From Pseudooceanicola spongiae (GTDB lineage Bacteria > Pseudomonadota > Alphaproteobacteria > Rhodobacterales > Rhodobacteraceae), in NCBI RefSeq assembly GCF_014899185.1, contig NZ_CP045201.1, positions 2,829,501 to 2,893,500 on the forward strand: 64,000 nt of DNA, given 5' to 3'. This document shows positions 17,684 through 26,522 of this stretch, one piece after another. The notes beneath the pieces were generated by a model that was not told the origin of the DNA, ran no database searches, and saw only the letters and a list, made by a program, of their open reading frames with translations. The stretch's first letter is position 1, and each line of letters starts with the position of its first letter. The position numbers and the translations under genes are program-made.

Positions 17684-18552
17684 GTCCGGCCCCTGCGCAG
17701 TTTGGGATCAAAGAGGTCGCGCAGGCCGTCGCCCATCAGGTTCAGCCCCAGCACGGTCAGCAGGATGGCAAGGCCGGGAAACAGCGCCATATGCGGCGCG
17801 AAGGAGATGAAAGTCTGACTGTCCGCCAGCATCCGCCCCCAGCTGGCCGTGGGCGGCTGCGCGCCCAGACCGACATAGCTCAGCCCCGCCTCGGCCAGAA
17901 TGCCGAGCGAGAACTGGATGGTGCCCTGCACGATCATCATGTTGGTGATATTGGGCAGGATATGTTCCCAGCTGATCCGCGCCGCGCCCTTGCCCGCCAC
18001 CCGCGCCGCCAGAATATAGTCGCGCTGCCACAGGCTCAGCGCGCTTGAGCGGGTCAGCCGGGCAAAGACGGGGATGTTGAAGATGCCGATGGCAATGATC
18101 GCATTGGTCGCGGAAGGGCCAAAGGCCGAGGTGATCATCACCGCAATGAGCAGCGACGGAAAGGCGAAGACCAGATCGTTGGTCCGCATGATGACCTCGT
18201 CCAGCAGGCTGCCCCGCCGCGCGGCCGCCCAAAGGCCCAGAGGCACGCCGATCAGCATCCCGATGCCGACCGCCAGCACCGCCACGGCGATCGAGGTGCG
18301 CGCACCCTGCATGATCATCGACAGGATATCGCGGCCATAGTGATCGGTGCCGAGCCAATGCAGCGCGCTCGGCCCCTTGATCTTGTTGGCAATATCCAAG
18401 GTCGTGATGTCATAGGGCACCCAGACAAAGCTGATCAGCGCGGCGGCGACAAAGGTCAGCGTCAGCACCAGCCCGAGGATCAGACTGCGCGAGCGCAGGG
18501 CAATCCAAAGGGTCGATGACGCTTGCACAGGGGACAGGGATTGGTCGCTCAT
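17680..18552 (-). CDS. Dipeptide-type ABC transporter permease (DppC-like)
   Basis: A 290-residue inner-membrane permease with an N-terminal membrane helix (residues about 25-50), the OppC N-terminal segment HWLGTDHYGRDI, and a five-helix binding-protein-dependent transport domain. The EAA-type loop is AARVAGKGAARISWEHILPN. Its ATG overlaps the end of the upstream permease gene and its stop overlaps the ATPase start, both as ATGA, so the three are one translational unit. Confidence 0.92.
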   Translation of the reverse strand: MSDQSLSPVQASSTLWIALRSRSLILGLVLTLTFVAAALISFVWVPYDITTLDIANKIKGPSALHWLGTDHYGRDILSMIMQGARTSIAVAVLAVGIGMLIGVPLGLWAAARRGSLLDEVIMRTNDLVFAFPSLLIAVMITSAFGPSATNAIIAIGIFNIPVFARLTRSSALSLWQRDYILAARVAGKGAARISWEHILPNITNMMIVQGTIQFSLGILAEAGLSYVGLGAQPPTASWGRMLADSQTFISFAPHMALFPGLAILLTVLGLNLMGDGLRDLFDPKLRRGRT

Positions 18553-19496
18553 CTGCGCACCCTCAGTCTGGGGTCAACGAAGGCATAGGCCAGCTCGACC
18601 ATGAAATTGACCATGACGACGGCAAAGACCAGCAGCATGACGACGCTCTCCACCACGATCAGATCGCGGGCCGAGATCGCCTGAAAGATCAGCCGGCCAA
18701 GACCGGGCAGATAGAAGACGTTCTCGATGATGATGCCGCCTGCCAGCAGAAAGGAAAACTGCATGCCGATGATGGTCAGCACCGGGATCATCGCATTGCG
18801 CAACGCATGCCGCCACAGCGCCTGCCGCCGTGTCAGCCCCTTGGCACGGGCTGTGCGGATGAAGTCCTCAGACAACGTGTCCAGCAAGGCCGAGCGCATG
18901 ACTCGCGCCAGGATCGACGCCTGCGGCAGTGCCAGCGCAATCGCCGGCAGTGTCAGAGACTTGATCGCCAGCAGAGGCCCCTCGCCCCAGCCAGTAAAGC
19001 CCCCGGCGGAAAACCACTGCAGATTGATGGCAAAGACCAGCACCATCAGCATGGCAAACCAGAAGTTCGGAATAGCGACGCCCAGCTGCGTCAGCCCCAT
19101 GACAGAGACATCCGCAAAAGACCCCCTCCGAGATGCCGCCCAGATCCCGACCGGAAACGCGATCAGCACCGTCAGCGCCAGCGCATAAAGCGCCAGCGGC
19201 AGAGAGACCTGCAAACGATCCACGATCATCTGCGCGACAGGTGTACGATAGGTATAGGAGACCCCGAAATCCCCATGCACCATGCCCGAAACCCAGGTCA
19301 GGTAGCGCTCGACCGGCGCCTGATCCAGCCCCAGTTCGGTGCGCAGCGCCGCCAGCGTGTCTTCCTGAGCGTTCACCCCCAGCATGACCGAGGCCGGATC
19401 GCCCGGCAGCACCTCGATCGCGGCAAAGATCACGACCGAGGCCGCCACCAGGCTGAGGATCAGCGATGTCAGTCGTGTCAGTGTGTAACGAATCAT
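18549..19496 (-). CDS. Dipeptide-type ABC transporter permease (DppB-like)
   Basis: A 315-residue permease with the DppB-family N terminus (LTRLTSLILSLVAASVVIFAA, then EVLPGDPAS), a periplasmic segment with LGLDQAPVERYLTWV, and the conserved EAA loop TARAKGLTRRQALWRHALRN. Six membrane segments are expected. It is separated from the binding-protein gene by 246 bases that hold a hairpin-rich repeat, which may lower expression of the permeases relative to the binding protein. Confidence 0.92.
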   Translation of the reverse strand: MIRYTLTRLTSLILSLVAASVVIFAAIEVLPGDPASVMLGVNAQEDTLAALRTELGLDQAPVERYLTWVSGMVHGDFGVSYTYRTPVAQMIVDRLQVSLPLALYALALTVLIAFPVGIWAASRRGSFADVSVMGLTQLGVAIPNFWFAMLMVLVFAINLQWFSAGGFTGWGEGPLLAIKSLTLPAIALALPQASILARVMRSALLDTLSEDFIRTARAKGLTRRQALWRHALRNAMIPVLTIIGMQFSFLLAGGIIIENVFYLPGLGRLIFQAISARDLIVVESVVMLLVFAVVMVNFMVELAYAFVDPRLRVRR

Positions 19497-19550
19497 AAAT
19501 GTCTGTCCTGACCCAGTGTCATCTCGATCTCAGCGCCCTCTGGCACCTTC

Positions 19551-19668
19551 GGAAGGGGGCTCTGCCCCCGCCGCGCGTGCCGCGCGACTCCCCCGGGATA
19601 TTTCCAACAGGGAAACGAATTGGGGCGCCGCTCTTTGTCATCTTGCCAAAAATACTTCCGCCGGAGGC
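19551..19668. repeat. Mosaic palindromic intergenic element, copy R1 (rearranged halves)
   Basis: The stretch contains the hairpin GGGGGCTCTGCCCCC, the module CCGCGCG-TGC-CGCGCG followed by ACTCCCCCGGGATATTT, and the element end TCATCTTGCC from 19638, which continues AAAAATACTTCCG. The same modules occur in the copies at 26.5, 33.0 and 50.3 kb. Here the right-half module precedes the left-half module, so the copy is not a simple full-length unit. It lies inside a transporter operon, between the binding protein and the permeases. Confidence 0.65.
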
Positions 19669-19710
19669 ACCCGGACGCGCCAGAAGCACGCCCCCTGACA
19701 AGCGAAGCCC

Positions 19711-19731
19711 GCCGGAGCCATTCGCTCCGGC
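19711..19731 (-). terminator. Hairpin after binding-protein gene
   Basis: An 8-bp perfect stem GCCGGAGC / GCTCCGGC with loop CATTC lies 12 bases past the binding-protein stop codon. There is no T run, so it is more likely a partial terminator or RNA-stabilising stem than a full stop. Confidence 0.4.
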
Positions 19732-19742
19732 AGGCGGTGGTT

Positions 19743-21233
19743 TTAGTCGACCCAGTGCACTGCCGTCAGATCGGCGGCCTGTGTCGGCTGGTTGACCCAG
19801 AGGCCTTCGATCTTGGCGTTGGCCACCGTCTGCATCGGCAGCTCGAACATGAACCCGCTGACATAGTCCTCAGCAAGGATAGTCTGGGCCTGTTTCAGCA
19901 TCTCCGAACGCTTTGCTGCATCCGTGGTCAGGTTGAGGTCGGCCATCAGCTTCTGGAAGTCGGGGTTGTTGTACTGAAAGTAGTACTCCGGGTTGGCGTA
20001 GATGCCGATGTCCATCGGTTCGGTATGCGAGATGATGGTCAGGTCATAGTCGTGGGCGCCCTTGAACGTCGTCTCAAGCCACTGCGACCATTCGACGTTT
20101 TCGATCTGGGCCTCGATGCCGACGGCGCGCAGTTCGGCCGCGACAATCTCGCCGCCGCGACGGGCGTAGGAGGGTGGCGGCAGGGTCATTTTGACGCGCA
20201 ATGGCAGGGTGACGCCAGCTTCTTCCAGCAGGGCCTTGGCTTTCTCGGGGTCGTACTCCGACAGGCCGGTCAGATCGACATAGTCGGGGTTGTGCGGCGC
20301 GAAGAAGGTGCCGATCGGCGTGCCGTAGCCGAACATTGCGCCGTCGATGATTTCCTGGCGGTTGATGGCATGGGCGACAGCTTCGCGCACCAGCTTGTTG
20401 TCGAAGGGTGGGCGGCCGTTGTTCATTGCCAGGATCGTCTCGCCCTCGGTCGAGCCGATCAGCACCTTGAAGCGGGGATCGGCCTCGAACTGCGGCAGGT
20501 TTTCCGGCGCGGGGAAGGCACCAAAGGCGTCGACGTCCCCGGCCATCACCGCCGCGAAAGCGGCCGTCGGATCGGAGATGAACTTGATCGTCGCACTGTC
20601 GAGCTCGGCCGGCGTGCCCCAGTAGTCGGGGTTCTTCACCATGGTGACCGAATCGCCCTGCACCCATTTGGAGAACTTGAAGGCACCGGTGCCGACGGGG
20701 GTGTTGGCGATGCCGTCGATGCTTTCAGGCGCCACGATCACCGCATCGCCCCAGGCCATCTTGAACGGGAAGGCGCCATCGGGCGCGGAGAGCGTCACCT
20801 TGACGGTCGCCGGGTCCACCACATCGACCGACGCGATCCCGGCGAACAGCGGTTTCTGCGCATTGGTGCTGTCGTCGGCGCGGGCACGGTCGAGCGAGAA
20901 CTTGACGTCCGTTGCCTCGAAATCCGTGCCGTCGTGGAACTTGGCGCCCTCGACCAGGTGGAAGGTGTAGGTCAGACCATCGTCCGAGATGTCCCAGCTT
21001 TTCGCCAGACCCGGATTGATCGATCCATCGGGGCCAAAGCGGGTCAGGCCCTCGAAGATGTTGGAATAGACCACCTGATCGATCGCCCCGGCGGCCGAGG
21101 AGGTAGGGTCGAGGTTTGGCGGCTCAAGCTGCAGGCCGAGGGTCAGGTCCGTCTTTTGCGCAAAGGCCGCCCCGGTGGTCAGCGTCAGTGCCAGCACTGA
21201 GGCCAGACCGGCGGCAGAAATCTTGGCAATCAT
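19743..21233 (-). CDS. ABC transporter periplasmic substrate-binding protein (family 5, peptide type)
   Basis: A 496-residue periplasmic protein with a signal peptide (MIAKISAAGLASVLALTL..., cleaved after AFA). It belongs to the SBP_bac_5 family (DppA/OppA). The family patterns are LEPPNLDPTSSAAGAIDQVV, then YSNIFEGLTRFGPDGSINPGLA (with the canonical WxIS-like SWDISDDGLTYTFHLVEGAKFHDG) and later REAVAHAINRQEI. The ligand cannot be named; family members bind peptides, nickel, glutathione or amides. The start is fixed by the signal peptide and a GGGAGAACGAC site. Confidence 0.92.
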   Translation of the reverse strand: MIAKISAAGLASVLALTLTTGAAFAQKTDLTLGLQLEPPNLDPTSSAAGAIDQVVYSNIFEGLTRFGPDGSINPGLAKSWDISDDGLTYTFHLVEGAKFHDGTDFEATDVKFSLDRARADDSTNAQKPLFAGIASVDVVDPATVKVTLSAPDGAFPFKMAWGDAVIVAPESIDGIANTPVGTGAFKFSKWVQGDSVTMVKNPDYWGTPAELDSATIKFISDPTAAFAAVMAGDVDAFGAFPAPENLPQFEADPRFKVLIGSTEGETILAMNNGRPPFDNKLVREAVAHAINRQEIIDGAMFGYGTPIGTFFAPHNPDYVDLTGLSEYDPEKAKALLEEAGVTLPLRVKMTLPPPSYARRGGEIVAAELRAVGIEAQIENVEWSQWLETTFKGAHDYDLTIISHTEPMDIGIYANPEYYFQYNNPDFQKLMADLNLTTDAAKRSEMLKQAQTILAEDYVSGFMFELPMQTVANAKIEGLWVNQPTQAADLTAVHWVD

Positions 21234-21407
21234 GTCGTTCTCCCTGTTTTTGCCCACGTTGGGGCTATTGCCGGTGCGGTACATCGGGCCGTGGCCCGCC
21301 GCAAAGCCGGGATCATCATCACTGGAAACTCCGCGCCCGTCCAGATGTCGCACGCGCAGCATACCGGGACAGTTGGCCCCCATATCGCAGGGGGCGCAAG
21401 GGCGGCC

Positions 21408-22697
21408 TCAGCGATCCACCAGCAGTTCCGCCAGCGACAGCGCCATGACTTCGGCGGACTGCATCATTTCCTCGACCCCGACGTATTCGTCGGGCTTGTG
21501 GGCAAGGTCCAGAATGCCGGGGCCATAGGCGATACAGTTCTTCAGCTTGCCGATCCGGTCGATGTGCTTCTGGTCATAAGTGCCGGGCGAGACAACATAT
21601 TGCGGATCGCGGCCCAGCGTATCGCTGATGGCGCGCGATACGGTCTGCACCACGGGCGAATTCTGGTCGGTCATGCTGGGCAGCACGCGCATCATCTCGC
21701 GCATGTCGTAGCTGAAGGTCGGGCGGCGGGCCGAGACGCGGTCGAGCACGCCTTGGATCTCGCCCATGACCTCTTCGATGCTTTCCTCGATCAGGAAGCG
21801 GCGGTCGAGCACCATGCGGGCGCTGTCGGGCACGCAGGGGCTGGGCAGGCCGGTTTCGGCGCGCGAAATCTCAGCCTGACCGCCGTGCAGCGAGTTGATG
21901 TTCAGCGTCGACTGCTTGGCGCCTTCGGGCACCACGGGCATGGCGGTGTGTTTCAGCGCCAGCGCCGGGAACAGCGTCTCTTCCATCTCGTGCATCACGG
22001 CGCCCATGTGGCGCACGGCGCAGTCGCCGAGGAAGGGCATGGAGCCATGGGCGATTTCGCCGTGAGTCTCGATCTCGGCCCACCAGACGCCGCGGTGACC
22101 GAGGCAGATGCGGTCTACGTTCAGCGGTTCGGGGATGATGACGTGGTGCACATTGGCGAAATGGCCCTTTTCGGCGAGGTAGGCCACGCCCCCAAAGCCG
22201 CCCGACTCCTCGTCCGCGGTGCCGGAAATCTCGATCGCGCCGGCCCAGTCGGGCACCACGGCGAGGAAGGCTTCGGCGGCGATGATGCTGGCGGCGAGGC
22301 CACCTTTCATGTCGCAGGCCCCCCGGCCATAGATCTTGCCGTCCTTCAGCTCTCCGCCGAAGGGGTCCGTCGTCCAGCCTTTGCCGACATCGACCACGTC
22401 GATATGGCTGTTGAAGTGGACGCATTCACCGGTGCGCGCCCCGTCACGCCGCGCGACGATGTTCCAGCGCGGGTACTTGTCGCTGTCGCCCGGCGCGCCA
22501 AACGCCCGGATCAGCTGCGTGTCAAACCCTGAGGCCGACAGACGCCGGTCGAGGTAGTCGCAGATCTCACGGTAGTTGTCGCCCGGCGGGTTCAGCGTCG
22601 GGATACGGATCAGATCCTGGGTCAGCGCGATCAGGTCATCGCGCCGATCGGCAATGGCGGCGTGCAGCGAAACGTGCAGGGGGGTGCGTTCTTTCAT
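21408..22697 (-). CDS. M20 family deacylase (ArgE/DapE type)
   Basis: A 429-residue cytosolic zinc amidohydrolase. The first metal motif is FNSHIDVVD (residues about 93-101), the bridging Asp is in GACDMKGG, and the catalytic Glu is in TADEESGG. A dimerisation domain interrupts the catalytic domain, as is usual. It removes acyl groups from amino acids or related amides; the N-acyl substrate is unknown. It is the first gene of the minus-strand cluster and shares its promoter region with the divergent PAS-LuxR gene, which probably controls it. Confidence 0.88.
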   Translation of the reverse strand: MKERTPLHVSLHAAIADRRDDLIALTQDLIRIPTLNPPGDNYREICDYLDRRLSASGFDTQLIRAFGAPGDSDKYPRWNIVARRDGARTGECVHFNSHIDVVDVGKGWTTDPFGGELKDGKIYGRGACDMKGGLAASIIAAEAFLAVVPDWAGAIEISGTADEESGGFGGVAYLAEKGHFANVHHVIIPEPLNVDRICLGHRGVWWAEIETHGEIAHGSMPFLGDCAVRHMGAVMHEMEETLFPALALKHTAMPVVPEGAKQSTLNINSLHGGQAEISRAETGLPSPCVPDSARMVLDRRFLIEESIEEVMGEIQGVLDRVSARRPTFSYDMREMMRVLPSMTDQNSPVVQTVSRAISDTLGRDPQYVVSPGTYDQKHIDRIGKLKNCIAYGPGILDLAHKPDEYVGVEEMMQSAEVMALSLAELLVDR

Positions 22698-22722
22698 CCT
22701 TTTATGCTGCGCGCGTCGGCAC

Positions 22723-22752
22723 TACGGTGCCAATACCGTATGATTACGGTAT
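22723..22752. promoter_or_regulatory. Candidate operator with three alternating half-sites
   Basis: ATACCGTA (22733-22740) and TACGGTAT (22745-22752) form an 8-bp perfect inverted repeat with a four-base spacer. A further TACGGT at 22723-22728 forms a second inverted pair with ACCGTA (22735-22740). The site lies between the divergent M20 and PAS-LuxR genes, ending nine bases before the LuxR start, which suggests autoregulation as well as control of the transporter cluster. The assignment to that regulator is inferred. Confidence 0.6.
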
Positions 22753-22761
22753 GAGGGGCCG

Positions 22762-23304
22762 ATGGACAATATGGAACAGATCGCCTGGGATCAGGCACCG
22801 GTGGGACTTGTCCTTTCAGAACAAAGGGTTATCCGCGCCTGCAACGCCACATTCGCCACTATGGTGGGGCGGGTGCGCGAGACGATGATCGGGCAGTCTT
22901 TCCGCGTGCTCTATGCCAGCGATCAGGAATTCGACACTTTGCGCGACGTCGGCATGACCGCGCTGCGCGACCACGGCGTCTATAGCGACGAACGGATGAT
23001 GCACCGGGCGGGCGGCGGCACCTTCTGGGTCCGCTTTCGCGCCCGCACCCTGACGCCCGAGGCGCCGCTGGCACGTGTGGTGATGAGCTACGCCCCGCTG
23101 GGGCGCGCCGAAACCAGCCGCCTGACGCCGCGGGAACGCGATGTCGTCGCGGGGCTGGCGCGCGGTCTGACCAGCAAGGAAATCGCCCGCTCGCTCGGCC
23201 TGTCGCCCCGCAGCATCGAGGACGTCCGCGCCCGCCTGCTGCGCAAACATCAGGTGCGCAATGCGGCCGAGCTGATCCGCAGACTGGCCGGCCCGGGTCT
23301 TTGA
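22762..23304 (+). CDS. PAS-LuxR transcriptional regulator
   Basis: A 180-residue protein with one PAS-like sensor domain (residues about 8-110, including NATFATMVGRVRETMIGQSF) followed by a LuxR-type helix-turn-helix (about 115-175: LTPRERDVVAGLARGLTSKE, then IARSLGLSPRSIEDVRARLL). There is no receiver or autoinducer domain. It sits divergent to the M20/dipeptide-transporter cluster, with a palindrome directly upstream, and is the obvious candidate regulator of that cluster. The signal sensed by the PAS domain is unknown. Confidence 0.87.
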   Translation: MDNMEQIAWDQAPVGLVLSEQRVIRACNATFATMVGRVRETMIGQSFRVLYASDQEFDTLRDVGMTALRDHGVYSDERMMHRAGGGTFWVRFRARTLTPEAPLARVVMSYAPLGRAETSRLTPRERDVVAGLARGLTSKEIARSLGLSPRSIEDVRARLLRKHQVRNAAELIRRLAGPGL

Positions 23305-23480
23305 CTCTGCGGTTAATTAACTTGCTGAATTTTAAAGATTTTGACTCAAGTTAACCATACTTTCGAAAGATGGCGCGGGCCGCCTGTTCGTATTTGCAAC
23401 GGCAGGTTTGCATGTCTATACCCCTGCCATTGCATCGCCGGCCTGCCCTGCGACCTCCGTCTCTTCTCGAAAGCACGATC

Positions 23481-24617
23481 ATGAAAGCGCCCCAGCACCC
23501 TGACGAGGCCAAACGTCTGGCCGAACTGAACTCCTTCGAGGTGCTCGACACCGACCCCGAGGAACCGTTTGACGATGTGGTCAAGCTGGCCTCAGCGCTC
23601 TGCGGCATGCCGATTTCGCTGATCTCTCTGGTCGACGGCGACCGCCAGTGGTTCAAGGCCAAGACCGGGCTTGAGAATGCGCAGACCTCGCTTGAGGAAT
23701 CCATCTGCGCCCATGCGATTCTGGCGGAAGAGGGCTTTCTTGAGGTGACCGATGCCTCCATAGACCCGAGAACAAAGGACAATCCCCTCGTCACCGGTGA
23801 GATGAACCTGCGCTATTACGCCGGGGCCGTGCTGAAAACCGAGGATGGCTTTCCCATTGGCTCGCTCTGCGTGCTCGACACCCAGCCCAACAAGCTGACG
23901 CCGCTGCAGCGCGATGCGCTGAAGGTGCTGGCCAAGCAGATCATCGTCCAGATGGAGCTGAAACGCGCCCTGCGTCAGGCCGAGCTGATGCGCCGCGAAG
24001 TCGATCACCGGGTGAAGAATTCGCTGCAGTCGGTCTCCGCTCTGACCCGGATGCAGGCCCGCGACGTCAAGGGAGAGGAGGCCCGCGCCGCCCTCGAACA
24101 CGTCCGGCGGCGAATCGAGACTGTGGCTGCCCTGCACGAACAGCTCTACCGCGCGGAACAGAGCGAAACGATCAATCTGAATCACTTTGGAACCAGCGTT
24201 TGCCGTCTGATCGGTGGCTCTGCGCCCCATAACGTGCGCATCGAATCAAGCTGGCCGGTGGTCGATGTCGATGCAAATGTCGCGGCGGCCCTCGGGGTGA
24301 TCCTGAACGAATTCGCCGCCAATGCCTTCAAGCACGCTTTCCCCGACGGCCGCGATGGCGTCGTCAGCTGCCTCGTACAGACCGAGGTCAATGGTCGCTG
24401 TGAATTGCAGCTCTCGGACAATGGCGTCGGCCTGCCGGGCGGCGTGACGGCGCAGCAGGGCCTCGGCATGCAGGTGATCGAAGCCTCAGCGCGTCAGCTC
24501 GGCGGCGCCTTCTCGCTGGAATCGGGGCCCTCGGGCACCCGGATCACGCTGGATTTCCCGCTGCAGGACGCCGACTACGACGGCCCGGACGAAAACGGCG
24601 CCCTCGCCCGCATGTAA
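23481..24617 (+). CDS. GAF-domain sensor histidine kinase, HisKA_2/HWE type
   Basis: A 378-residue soluble kinase. Residues about 20-155 form a GAF domain (VDGDRQWFKAKTGL, ESICAHAILAEEGFLEV, GSLCVLD), as in many alphaproteobacterial light or redox sensors. The phospho-acceptor His176 is in REVDHRVKNSLQ, and the ATPase region has NEFAANAFKHAF and DNGVGLPGG. Such kinases often feed the general stress response, but no PhyR or EcfG is nearby. The frame is open 111 bases upstream; the ATG before KAPQHPDEA fits the usual domain start. Its promoter region (23305-23480) is AT-rich, with an inverted repeat TTAACTTG / CAAGTTAA. Confidence 0.88.
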   Translation: MKAPQHPDEAKRLAELNSFEVLDTDPEEPFDDVVKLASALCGMPISLISLVDGDRQWFKAKTGLENAQTSLEESICAHAILAEEGFLEVTDASIDPRTKDNPLVTGEMNLRYYAGAVLKTEDGFPIGSLCVLDTQPNKLTPLQRDALKVLAKQIIVQMELKRALRQAELMRREVDHRVKNSLQSVSALTRMQARDVKGEEARAALEHVRRRIETVAALHEQLYRAEQSETINLNHFGTSVCRLIGGSAPHNVRIESSWPVVDVDANVAAALGVILNEFAANAFKHAFPDGRDGVVSCLVQTEVNGRCELQLSDNGVGLPGGVTAQQGLGMQVIEASARQLGGAFSLESGPSGTRITLDFPLQDADYDGPDENGALARM

Positions 24618-24623
24618 GCGCGC

Positions 24624-24645
24624 GGCGCGCGGTACCCCGCGCGCC
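24624..24645. terminator. Hairpin between convergent kinase and rpe genes
   Basis: A 9-bp perfect stem GGCGCGCGG / CCGCGCGCC with loop TACC lies in the 36-base gap between two converging genes. There is no T run. Confidence 0.45.
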
Positions 24646-24653
24646 AAAAGCCT

Positions 24654-25343
24654 TCAGACCAACGTATCGCAGGCCGTGCGAAGGGCGCGGATATTCTCGC
24701 CATAGGGCGCGGGCGTGCTGACACTCCCGCCCTTGAACACGGCCGAGCCCGCCACCAGCACATCCGCCCCCGCCGCGCGCACCAGAGGCGCGGTTTCCGG
24801 CGTCACGCCACCATCAATCTCGATATGGATAGGCCGGTCGCCGATCATCGCGCGCAGGCGTTTCACCTTGTCGATCTGGCTGTGAATGAACTTCTGCCCG
24901 CCGAAACCGGGGTTCACCGTCATCACGCAGACCAGATCCACCATATCCAGCAGAGTGTCCACCGCCTCGACCGGCGTGCCGGGGTTCAGCGCCACGCCGG
25001 CCTTGCAGCCCGCAGCGCGAATCGCCTGCATGGTGCGATGGCTGTGCGGCCCCGCCTCGACATGCGCGGTCAGGATATCCGCCCCCGCCGCCGCATAGGC
25101 CTCGATATAGGCATCGACGGGCGAGATCATCAGATGCACATCCATCACCGTCTTGATGTGCTTGCGGATCCCGGCACAGAGCGGCGGCCCGAAGGTCAGG
25201 TTGGGCACGAAATGCCCATCCATCACATCGACATGGACCCAGTCCGCGCCCTGCGCCTCGATGGCCTCGATCTCGGCACCGAAATTGGCAAAATCCGCCG
25301 ACAGGATCGACGGAGCTATCTTCAGCTCACGGGAAAACGACAT
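24654..25343 (-). CDS. rpe: Ribulose-phosphate 3-epimerase
   Basis: A 229-residue TIM-barrel metalloenzyme that interconverts ribulose 5-phosphate and xylulose 5-phosphate in the pentose phosphate and Calvin cycles. Family motifs are [13 protein letters not shown] at the N terminus, [31 protein letters not shown] and IEIDGGV, covering the metal His/Asp ligands and the phosphate loop. It lies just downstream of fbp on the same strand. The pair could be coordinately expressed, although a repeat element lies between them. No RuBisCO gene is in the window. Confidence 0.96.
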   Translation of the reverse strand: MSFSRELKIAPSILSADFANFGAEIEAIEAQGADWVHVDVMDGHFVPNLTFGPPLCAGIRKHIKTVMDVHLMISPVDAYIEAYAAAGADILTAHVEAGPHSHRTMQAIRAAGCKAGVALNPGTPVEAVDTLLDMVDLVCVMTVNPGFGGQKFIHSQIDKVKRLRAMIGDRPIHIEIDGGVTPETAPLVRAAGADVLVAGSAVFKGGSVSTPAPYGENIRALRTACDTLV

Positions 25344-25426
25344 GATGCAGACTCCTCAAGGATCACTTGCCCGCCGATATAGGCGCAGGCGCGGCGCAGC
25401 AAAAGCACGCAGTTCACCGCACCCGC

Positions 25427-25480
25427 CTTCTTCTTGCCCCATATTCCCGCCGGAGGCTCCCCCGGCCCCCAGACAGAGGG
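25427..25480. repeat. Mosaic palindromic element, partial copy R5
   Basis: Begins with CTTCTTCTTGCCCC (the same end as copy R3), continues ATATTCCCGCCGGAGG and then CTCCCCCGGCC. It has only one end; the opposite TIR and most inner hairpins are missing. It lies between fbp and rpe. Confidence 0.5.
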
Positions 25481-25490
25481 CCGCGCGCCC

Positions 25491-26432
25491 CTAGCCGTGC
25501 AACGCCGCAATCCGCGCCACTTCCTCGGCCGAGCCGAACACCAGCGGGCAGCGCTCATGCAGCGCGCCGGCCTGCAACGACAGGATCGGCGTCTTGCCAT
25601 CCGTCGCCTGACCGCCGGCCTGCTCGACCAGGAACGCCATCGGCGCAACCTCGTAGACCATCCGCAACCGGCCCTTCTCATAGCCCTTGCGCGCATCCGA
25701 AGGGTAAAGGAACGTCCCGCCCCGCGTCAGGATCCGGTGCGTCTCCGCCACCAGCGACCCGACCCAGCGAAAGTTCATGGTCTTGCCCTTGGCGCCGGTC
25801 TCTCCCGCCTCGCATTCCTCGACATAGGCCAGCACGGGGGCCGTCCAGTGCCGCCGGTTCGAGGCATTGATCGAGTATTCCTTGGCCGCGACAGGCAGCA
25901 CCATCGCCTCGCTCGCCAGCACAAAACGCCCGGTTTCCGGATCCAGCACATACAGCAGGGTCCCGGCACCAAAGGTCACGGCCAGCAGGGTCTGAGGACC
26001 ATAGGCAATATAGCCAGCGGCAATCTGCTCTGACGCCGGGCGCAGGAAACTCGCCGTCGGATCTGCAACAGCGTCAAAGATCGAAAAGATTGTACCGATG
26101 GTGACATTGACGTCGATATTCGACGACCCGTCCAACGGATCAATCGCCAGCGCATAGGGCCCGGCCGCGTCCAGAGTCAGCACGACCTCCTGCTCTTCCG
26201 AGGCGTAATGGCGCACACCAGCAGGCTTCAGCGCCGCTTCGAACATCTCGTCAGCCATGACATCCAGCGCCTTCTGCTGGTCGCCATCAGAGTTCTCGCC
26301 CACGCCTGCACCAAGCGATTGCCCCAAAGGCCCCCGCGCGATCACAGCCGAAAGCTGCGCGCCCGTGGCACAGAGCGCGTCGATGACAGGAAAAAGGTCT
26401 GCGGGAATGAGATCGGGATCAATGGCGGGCAT
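25491..26432 (-). CDS. fbp: Fructose-1,6-bisphosphatase class I
   Basis: A 313-residue sugar phosphatase of gluconeogenesis and the Calvin cycle. The metal and substrate motif is DPLDGSSNIDVNVTIGTIFS; FLYPSDARKGYEKGRLRM forms the substrate-binding part, with VEQAGGQATDGK near the end. It is slightly shorter than the common 330-340 residues, mostly at the N terminus. The open frame extends 93 bases upstream, but AGGAG before this ATG and the family's start support the shorter form. It is upstream of rpe on the same strand. Confidence 0.94.
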   Translation of the reverse strand: MPAIDPDLIPADLFPVIDALCATGAQLSAVIARGPLGQSLGAGVGENSDGDQQKALDVMADEMFEAALKPAGVRHYASEEQEVVLTLDAAGPYALAIDPLDGSSNIDVNVTIGTIFSIFDAVADPTASFLRPASEQIAAGYIAYGPQTLLAVTFGAGTLLYVLDPETGRFVLASEAMVLPVAAKEYSINASNRRHWTAPVLAYVEECEAGETGAKGKTMNFRWVGSLVAETHRILTRGGTFLYPSDARKGYEKGRLRMVYEVAPMAFLVEQAGGQATDGKTPILSLQAGALHERCPLVFGSAEEVARIAALHG

Positions 26433-26522
26433 GAAATACTCCTGAGGTTTGATCCGAGTTATTCCACAGTCCGCGTCACAGCAAAACGCCTTTCGGCGGT
26501 CCCGTGACATTGTGAGCGTTAA

